From Lachnospiraceae bacterium (GTDB lineage: Bacteria; Bacillota; Clostridia; Lachnospirales; Lachnospiraceae), in assembly GCA_022766245.1 (NCBI GenBank), contig JALEPL010000004.1, positions 1-64,000 on the forward strand: DNA of 64,000 nt, given 5' to 3'. Below the pieces are notes generated by a model. The model was not told where the DNA came from. It did not search any database and saw nothing but the letters and a program-made list of their open reading frames with translations. The first letter of the stretch is position 1, and every line of letters begins with the position of its first letter. Below are positions 51,259 to 64,000 of this stretch, one piece after another. Both the position numbers and the translations under genes were made by a program.

Positions 51259-52068
51259 TCAGCTACCCACTTTTCTTCTTGTTTTATAGATACTGTAATC
51301 ATAGACTTTGTTCTGATAAATGATCTTAAGGCCCTCACAGATATTGGTGTCCACATCGCAGACAATCCCCTTCTCCGGATTGGAATAGTCCTTTTCATTC
51401 ACTCCCACATACACGAACAGATGGGGATCATTGTCTCTGCCGACCTTGCGGACATAGTCCAGAAAGGAAAGCACATTGAACTCATCCAGCTCTGTCATAT
51501 CATCTATGTACTCCAACAAAAGCTTCTGCTCCTTTGGCTCCAGACAGTCCTGCAGCACCTGAAGCTGCTCCTCCTTCTGGCTGGTACACAGATCGTATAA
51601 GGCATCAAAGTTCAGCTTCTCCACGATACCGCATGCCAGCTCATACCGATCCATATCTCCGGTAAATGGAACCACATTCTTCACATTTTCGATCACGCTG
51701 CGTTTGTCGATGCTCTGCAGCTTGTCCTTTACGGTCTTGTACTCCTCGAAAAAGTCGTTGTCCACATAGCGGGCAGTCGGAATGTACACATCTCGCTCCA
51801 AGGGTCTGGGCGCATAAAACGGGGAAGTCCGATAGGATATCATCTCGTTCTTCAACCCCCGCAGTTCCCGGGAAAGCGACTCCTGCTCCATATGCATCTG
51901 ATTCATGGAATGAATGGTATCCCGATACCGTTCATCATAAATTTCAAGGTTTTTGGAAAAATATCCGTTCACCTGCTGATTGGCCTGTGATATCACACTT
52001 CGCAGCATGACCGCCATAAAGTAGATCAACACTGCAAGCACAACCACAACAGCTATAAAAACCGCCAT
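51259..52068 (-). CDS. Stator protein resembling a b-delta fusion
   Basis: A 269-residue protein. One N-terminal helix (residues 2-22, AVFIAVVVVLAVLIYFMAVML) is followed by a charged, coiled-coil-like stretch (about 30-75), then a helical domain. The C-terminal segment DVDTNICEGLKIIYQNKVYDYSIYKTRRKV matches the C-terminal hairpin of the delta/OSCP subunit (D-x-S-V-x-x-G-V-x-I-x-x-x-x-V-x-D-x-S). It therefore seems to combine membrane anchor b and clamp delta in one chain. Position between c and alpha is that of atpF-atpH. Confidence 0.75.
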   Translation of the reverse strand: MAVFIAVVVVLAVLIYFMAVMLRSVISQANQQVNGYFSKNLEIYDERYRDTIHSMNQMHMEQESLSRELRGLKNEMISYRTSPFYAPRPLERDVYIPTARYVDNDFFEEYKTVKDKLQSIDKRSVIENVKNVVPFTGDMDRYELACGIVEKLNFDALYDLCTSQKEEQLQVLQDCLEPKEQKLLLEYIDDMTELDEFNVLSFLDYVRKVGRDNDPHLFVYVGVNEKDYSNPEKGIVCDVDTNICEGLKIIYQNKVYDYSIYKTRRKVGS

Positions 52069-52089
52069 ATTGGTTCCTCCCTATTGCTC

Positions 52090-54014
<1,925 letters not shown>

Positions 54015-54026
54015 CTGTTTCATCCT

Positions 54027-60374
<6,348 letters not shown>

Positions 60375-60404
60375 AGCCAACTACCTCATATCCTTAGTAT
60401 GCAC

Positions 60405-60425
60405 GTATCTATTCTGAACCGATAC
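60405..60425. repeat. Dispersed palindrome GTATCTaTTC/GAAcCGATAC
   Basis: A variant copy of the family seen at 32827, lying in the operon leader. Confidence 0.6.
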
Positions 60426-60433
60426 GCTTTCAC

Positions 60434-60502
60434 AATAAAAAAGAACAGAATCCGACATGTCTCTTCCACTCATCCGAGCAGAATCAAGCTCATGGAATCT
60501 GT
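60434..60502 (-). terminator. Terminator-like structure in the operon leader
   Basis: On the minus strand, ACAGATTCC and GGATTCTGT (one mismatch) enclose about 40 bases with inner hairpins, and are followed by TTCTTTTTTATT. It lies between the promoter and the first gene, so it could be an attenuator. No known riboswitch was recognised. Confidence 0.4.
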
Positions 60503-60593
60503 CCCCCTAATATATCCGATCATCCCTATATCATCATTTTTCCAAAAGCTGTTTTCCTCTCACTGCTTCTCAGCTTATCCCCTTTGAAGTCAA

Positions 60594-60614
60594 CATATAT
60601 CCACCGGATATATG
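60594..60614. promoter_or_regulatory. Operator-like palindrome downstream of the operon promoter
   Basis: CATATATCC-acc-GGATATATG, perfect nine-base arms, about 40 bases after the predicted transcription start. Confidence 0.45.
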
Positions 60615-60654
60615 ACAGCACCAGAAAATATAGTATATAGTTATAGCCAAATAC

Positions 60655-60683
60655 AGTATATTGTGCTATTTGGGGTTTGTCAA
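60655..60683 (-). promoter_or_regulatory. Sigma-A promoter of the rotary-ATPase/giant-protein operon
   Basis: On the minus strand, a perfect TTGACA (60678-60683), 17 bases, TATACT (60655-60660). The leader would be about 270 bases. All eleven genes down to 35515 follow with overlaps or short gaps (2-20 bases) and without an obvious internal terminator. Confidence 0.85.
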
Positions 60684-60745
60684 GCAACAAGTGGTTACTT
60701 TACCATGTTTTCACTCGAGCAATCGGTTGTTCATCAAATGTATTT

Positions 60746-61063
60746 CTACTGCTGCCAGATTCGCATTTCATTTTCTCCCATAGCAAACAGCTCCTGCATC
60801 TGCTCATCATACTTTTCGATGGGCTCATAATCGATCAGCATCTGCACTAAATGCTGTTCCTGTTCATCCTTTGGCGAAAAAGTTTCCAACAGCTTTGCCA
60901 CTCGTTCCGCCATCACTTCCGGCTCCGCCACTTCCCCTGACGCCTGTCCGCAAAGCTTATGTAATAGTCCTGCCGCATAATAAAACTCATAATTTCCCAC
61001 CATAATAGAAGCATGGAGATTACACTTGATCACCACGCTCTGTCGTGCGATGGATGTTACCAT
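60746..61063 (-). CDS. Small hypothetical protein
   Basis: A 105-residue soluble protein (MVTSIARQSVVIKCNLHASIMVGNYEFYYAAGLLHKL...), rich in Glu and Met in the second half, with no signal peptide or helix. AAAGGAAG precedes the ATG at good spacing. It sits between spoVAB and the operon promoter. I do not recognise a family. Confidence 0.65.
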   Translation of the reverse strand: MVTSIARQSVVIKCNLHASIMVGNYEFYYAAGLLHKLCGQASGEVAEPEVMAERVAKLLETFSPKDEQEQHLVQMLIDYEPIEKYDEQMQELFAMGENEMRIWQQ

Positions 61064-61086
61064 ATTCCCACTTCCTTTGTATCCTA

Positions 61087-61133
61087 GTAACTACTCTGAG
61101 CCGGTCTCTATTTTACCGGCCCGGAACAGTTAC
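61087..61133. repeat. Palindrome GTAACT...AGTTAC with inner GCCGGT/ACCGGC stem
   Basis: An outer GTAACT/AGTTAC pair encloses GCCGGT...ACCGGC. It lies between spoVAB and the small hypothetical gene and may act as a terminator of the spoVAAB unit. Confidence 0.6.
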
Positions 61134-61178
61134 ATTTTAAACATTCCGAAAAGTTGCGTCAAGCATTCGTTAAAGCTT

Positions 61179-61607
61179 TTACCCTGTAGCCATGCCGTGG
61201 AAGAAAAAATACAGTGCCCCCACAGCCTTTCCCAATGCAATGCTTACCATCAAAAGCTCCAAACCTTCCTTAATCTTTAATCGTCGAAACATAATGGGAA
61301 ACGCCCGAAGCACCTCCGCCAGCGCAATGGCGATACAGCCCACAAAAATACCTGCGCACAATCCGTAAACCGCCAGAAACACATGTCCCAAAGGCAAACG
61401 AATCTCCAAAAAAACAGAAATAATATTTCCTGCCAGGATGCCCAATGCCACGATATTCTCATACAATAATAGATGAGCCGCAGTATGGCTTTTTCCAATC
61501 ATACGGGGAAGTATCTGCAGCATCACCAGAAATGCCACCGTCCCCGCTGCAGCCGCAGTTCCTGCAGTCAGACCGCACAACCCCAACAATATATGTTTAA
61601 TCCACAT
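61179..61607 (-). CDS. spoVAB: Stage V sporulation protein AB
   Basis: A 142-residue membrane protein from the ATG at 61607 (MWIKHILLGLCGLTAG), with AGGAGG upstream; the longer frame 39 codons earlier is inside spoVAA. About four helices, and the family pattern LPRMIGKSHTAAHLLLYENIVALG. It overlaps spoVAA by 11 bases. In typical genomes spoVAC comes next; here it does not. Confidence 0.93.
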   Translation of the reverse strand: MWIKHILLGLCGLTAGTAAAAGTVAFLVMLQILPRMIGKSHTAAHLLLYENIVALGILAGNIISVFLEIRLPLGHVFLAVYGLCAGIFVGCIAIALAEVLRAFPIMFRRLKIKEGLELLMVSIALGKAVGALYFFFHGMATG

Positions 61608-62244
61608 CGATGGATTTTCCTCCTCTTCCTGCATTTTGAATATACGAGGTATCCACATCCTGCTCGTACTTTCGCATCTCCACGTCGATGGGCGTGGGAT
61701 CGCTGGTGAGCTTGTAGTTTCCAAAATGATTAAAAAAAAGCAGCACTCCTATGGGAAGTCCGAGACTGTAACAGATTTCCAGCTCCGTGAACCCGTTGCT
61801 CTCCACATCAAACACCTGACGATACAGTTTGGAAAATATATCCGGCACCGACACATCATTATTGAAGGCCATGATGGTAAAAGCTGCGCCAAAAAAAACC
61901 ACGATACAGAGGACTGCTGTTTTTACCCACTCCAACGTATTGCTTTTCCCTTTTGGCGGCAGATATTTCAGCACAAAATCCGTCTCACCAATATTCTGCA
62001 CCTCTGCCTGAGGATATTCCTGCTGTATCATCTGAATAACCTTCATCAAAGAAAATACCTGAATGTAATCCTGCTTCCCCTGTTTTTTATCCGGGAACCG
62101 ATAGACTTTCATCTGTTTGAGCTGACGTACCATAGCCTGGTCTGTGGAGGTGATTGTGGCTATATCCTCCAGAGTTACCCGTTTATCATGCACCACAATG
62201 CTCTGTTCAATCTTAATATATACGGTTGCAGAAGCCTGCTTCAT
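61597..62244 (-). CDS. spoVAA: Stage V sporulation protein AA
   Basis: A 215-residue protein: a soluble N-terminal part (VYIKIEQSIVVHDKRVTLEDIATI) as in SpoVAA, then two helices near residues 107-127 and 155-172. The Bacillus protein works in dipicolinate uptake into the spore. Its ATG overlaps the stop codon of the tiny upstream gene (ATGA). Confidence 0.94.
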   Translation of the reverse strand: MKQASATVYIKIEQSIVVHDKRVTLEDIATITSTDQAMVRQLKQMKVYRFPDKKQGKQDYIQVFSLMKVIQMIQQEYPQAEVQNIGETDFVLKYLPPKGKSNTLEWVKTAVLCIVVFFGAAFTIMAFNNDVSVPDIFSKLYRQVFDVESNGFTELEICYSLGLPIGVLLFFNHFGNYKLTSDPTPIDVEMRKYEQDVDTSYIQNAGRGGKSIDVD

Positions 62245-62399
62245 GACAAAACCCCTTCCGGAACGGTCTGTTCTACAAAAGTGACCGCATCATCCCTTTC
62301 CTTTGCCTGAGACTGGGTGGTGATATAGTAAATGACTCCGCTGGCAATAACCAACACCAATATTGCAACCAGGCAGATTCGATATGTTTTTACTTTCAT
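62241..62399 (-). CDS. Tiny single-helix membrane ORF upstream of spoVAA
   Basis: 52 codons, MKVKTYRICLVAILVLVIASG... followed by VIYYITTQSQAKERDDAVTF, with AGGAGG before the ATG. One N-terminal hydrophobic helix (about residues 7-26), then a short charged tail. Its stop overlaps the spoVAA start by four bases (ATGA), a strong sign of a real coupled gene. I recognise no family; a forespore membrane peptide is plausible from context. Confidence 0.65.
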   Translation of the reverse strand: MKVKTYRICLVAILVLVIASGVIYYITTQSQAKERDDAVTFVEQTVPEGVLS

Positions 62400-62430
62400 G
62401 TTGTCCTCCTCATTAAATGAATTCTCATTT

Positions 62431-62460
62431 CAGTATGCGCAGGGAGACACGAAAGTATAC
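62431..62460 (-). promoter_or_regulatory. Candidate forespore (sigma-G/F) promoter of the spoVA genes
   Basis: On the minus strand, GTATA (62456-62460), 18 bases, CATACTG (62431-62437). The -10 box is the same as in the spoVAC candidate. The -35 box lies in the edge of a repeat copy. Confidence 0.4.
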
Positions 62461-62742
62461 GGAGATGAAACGATTCTCTGTGAATCGCTGCGAGCGGCTT
62501 GTAATTTAGGCGTGCCGCTATCATCACGACACAACATTTCGTCTCCATACTTAAAATTTCCCCAAGGTAGGGCTTTTTACGTCCGATGTTTCGACTTTGC
62601 ATACATGTCCTAAGGAATCCTCCCAGCTACGCTGGGTCCCTCCTTTGGACAATAGTGAGTGCGATTATTTCCCGCCTCTTCGGGTCATGGCAGTTGCCTG
62701 TGCACTCGGAATCGTAAATCTAGCATTCGTAAGCATCCGCCT
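62455..62742 (-). repeat. Left copy of a 230-290 base dispersed repeat (inverted)
   Basis: Read on the minus strand this copy shares with 62919-63150 the landmarks GGCGGATGC, TGCACAGGCAA, CGTAAAAAGCCC, GATGATAG, CACGCCTAAA and ATTCACAGAGAATCGTTTC in the same order. It is interrupted by a REP-like palindrome (62606-62651). Confidence 0.8.
62606..62651. repeat. REP-like palindrome inserted in a larger repeat
   Basis: CCTAAGGAATCCTCCC-AGCTACGCT-GGGTCCCTCC, the same type as 866-909. It interrupts the left copy of the dispersed repeat. Confidence 0.8.
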
Positions 62743-62745
62743 TTT

Positions 62746-62784
62746 GGCACGAGGTGTCACCGGAGGTGACAGAATCCTCGTGCC
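62746..62784. repeat. REP-like palindrome, GGTGTCACC type
   Basis: GGCACGAGG...CCTCGTGCC enclosing TGTCACC...GGTGACA; related to 5123-5161. Confidence 0.75.
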
Positions 62785-62835
62785 GGTTCGTAGTCTAAAT
62801 TCTACAATATACTAGCCACTCTTCGAGGTGCATCA

Positions 62836-62909
62836 CGGCGGGGCGGGAAGAACCGCCATCCTTGGCTTAAATCTTCCCTCAGCGCACATCCTGTGCGCTT
62901 CCCCGCCGT
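62836..62909. repeat. Large GC-rich hairpin
   Basis: CGGCGGGG...CCCCGCCG arms with an inner GCGCACATCCTGTGCGC hairpin, between the two dispersed repeat copies. Confidence 0.6.
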
Positions 62910-62918
62910 TCGCTTATT

Positions 62919-63150
62919 GGGCGGATGCGTAACGATTGCACGATTTACTTTACGGTGCACAGGCAATCTGACCATGGCCACGAAGGGCATTGGAAATATC
63001 GGTGCGGAAAAATGCAAACAAAGAAACATCAAATAAACGTAAAAAGCCCGTTGGGAGAAATTTTTGTATGGATGACGAGTTGTGGAATGATGATAGTGAC
63101 ACGCCTAAAAGCAAGCCAATGGATATTATTCACAGAGAATCGTTTCAAAA
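62919..63150 (+). repeat. Right copy of the dispersed repeat
   Basis: The inverted partner of 62455-62742 without the REP-like insertion. It can be read as a short frame (MDDELWNDDSDTPKSKP...) but with no ribosome-binding site, so I treat it as non-coding or decayed. Confidence 0.75.
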
Positions 63151-63157
63151 ATATATA

Positions 63158-63212
63158 AAAAGCGCCCCTGCGTTGCTTCTTATTATATAGAAGTAACGCA
63201 GGGGGCGCTTGT
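63158..63212 (-). terminator. Intrinsic terminator of etfA
   Basis: AAGCGCCCCCTGCGTT with a near-perfect complement, then TTTTTATATATTTTT on the minus strand. Confidence 0.92.
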
Positions 63213-63236
63213 GATGTCTAAGAAATTCGATTGAAA

Positions 63237-64000
63237 TTAGTTCTCAGCCATAGCCTCTTTTAAAGCCTTGGTCAGGGCAGGAACAATCTTGTTTAAGTCG
63301 CCTACCAAGCCGTAATCAGCTACATCGAAAATCGGTGCATCCTCATCCTTGTTGATGGCGATGATGAGGTCAGAATCCTCCATACCTGCAACATGCTGGA
63401 TGGCTCCGGAAATACCGATTGCGAAGTAGATCTGTGGACGAACGGTCTTTCCGGTCTGTCCTACCTGAAGGTCTACCGGTAACCAGCCATTCTCTACTAC
63501 TGCACGGGAGCAGCTAACGGTTCCGCCTAATACTTCTGCCAGATCCTCCAGTAACTGGAAGTTCTCCTTTGAGCCAACTCCACGTCCACCGGATACTAAG
63601 ATCTTTGCGTCCATGATGTTTGCGGTATTCTTAACAGCCTTTACAATGTCAACGATTTCTACATAACGATTGTTGGGTGTAAAACCAGGATTGAACTCTA
63701 CGATATTTGCCTTTGCATCCTTGATAGGAGCAATCTTCTGCATAACACCGGGACGTACGGTAGCCATCTGAGGACGGTTGTCCGGACATGCGATGGTTGC
63801 GATGGTGTTTCCACCAAATGCAGGACGGGTCATCAGCAACTGATTGTGCTTCTGCTCCTGATTCGGAATCGGATTGATCGGGAAATCACCAATCTCAAGT
63901 ACGGTACAGTCAGCGGTCAGACCAGTCTGAACTCTTGCGGAAACGGTAGGACCTAAGTCACGACCGATGGCAGTTGCACCAACCAGCATGATCTCAGGCT
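63237..64000 (-). CDS. etfA: Electron transfer flavoprotein alpha subunit, N-terminus outside window
   Basis: The C-terminal 254 residues of EtfA; the frame stays open to the window edge. The FAD-binding half is complete: [67 protein letters not shown] and [24 protein letters not shown]. EtfAB passes electrons from acyl-CoA dehydrogenases, in clostridia often in bifurcating butyryl-CoA dehydrogenase complexes. etfB and bcd are probably upstream, beyond the window. Confidence 0.97.
   Translation of the reverse strand, partial: PEIMLVGATAIGRDLGPTVSARVQTGLTADCTVLEIGDFPINPIPNQEQKHNQLLMTRPAFGGNTIATIACPDNRPQMATVRPGVMQKIAPIKDAKANIVEFNPGFTPNNRYVEIVDIVKAVKNTANIMDAKILVSGGRGVGSKENFQLLEDLAEVLGGTVSCSRAVVENGWLPVDLQVGQTGKTVRPQIYFAIGISGAIQHVAGMEDSDLIIAINKDEDAPIFDVADYGLVGDLNKIVPALTKALKEAMAEN

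Noticed and set aside
60381-60650. Cyclic-di-GMP riboswitch before the giant-protein operon
   Set aside because: The conserved GEMM core was not found in the leader.
62990-63190. Protein-coding gene in the right repeat copy
   Set aside because: The frame is short, lacks a ribosome-binding site and is disrupted in the left copy.

Overview
The window looks like chromosome from a spore-forming, Gram-positive Clostridia species, most likely family Lachnospiraceae. Supporting genes are dapL, a eukaryote-type hisA, glnA followed by an ANTAR regulator, the spoVA genes, an HrcA/CIRCE-controlled groESL, and the 3' end of etfA. Nearly every gene is on the minus strand; the clear exception is one Rpn-family nuclease gene. 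Intergenic regions are crowded with short palindromic repeats of several families.

Layout. 1-475: truncated AAA ATPase gene. 480-20000: housekeeping genes, namely groEL/groES, a HAD hydrolase, dapL, an ANTAR regulator with glnA, hisA, metNIQ, guaB, purE, an M29-type aminopeptidase, a VanZ-like protein, pyrE, an HD-family gene with an internal deletion, larE and a MATE exporter. 20000-28900: accessory stretch with the Rpn nuclease and its repeats, a lipoprotein with an RsgI-like domain and zinc-finger-like repeats, a choline-binding-type surface protein, a large two-HTH regulator, tcdA and an Asn/Gly-rich lipoprotein. 29000-32700: spoVAE, spoVAD, degV, spoVAC and trxA. 32868-35327: a chemoreceptor with an unusual Lys/Pro repeat tail. 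35515-60374: the most interesting region (below). 60746-62399: a small hypothetical gene, spoVAB, spoVAA and a tiny membrane ORF. 62400-63236: repeats only. 63237-64000: etfA, running off the window.

The main discovery candidate is one long operon read from a strong promoter at about 60680 down to 35515. It encodes a complete F1-type rotary ATPase head (alpha, gamma, beta, epsilon), a stator that appears to fuse b and delta, and a c-ring subunit in which the conserved ion-binding carboxylate is replaced by threonine. The same transcript carries four membrane-anchored, mostly extracytoplasmic proteins (2115, 553, 240 and 3572 residues) and a small multi-pass membrane protein. The four exported proteins share a related N-terminal plan: basic tail, one membrane helix, then a beta-rich domain of about 200 residues. 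Three of them then have a low-complexity rod (collagen-like, Gly-Gly-X, or acidic/Pro) leading into fibronectin-III-like modules; the 3572-residue protein also has about 18 GLUG-like repeats and a second membrane anchor at its C-terminus. I infer an ATP-driven machine that moves or tensions giant surface proteins rather than an ATP synthase. The nearest precedent I know is the F1-like-X0 class of mollicutes.

This region, with the chemoreceptor and trxA, lies exactly between spoVAB and spoVAC, which are normally adjacent, so it may have been inserted into the spoVA operon.
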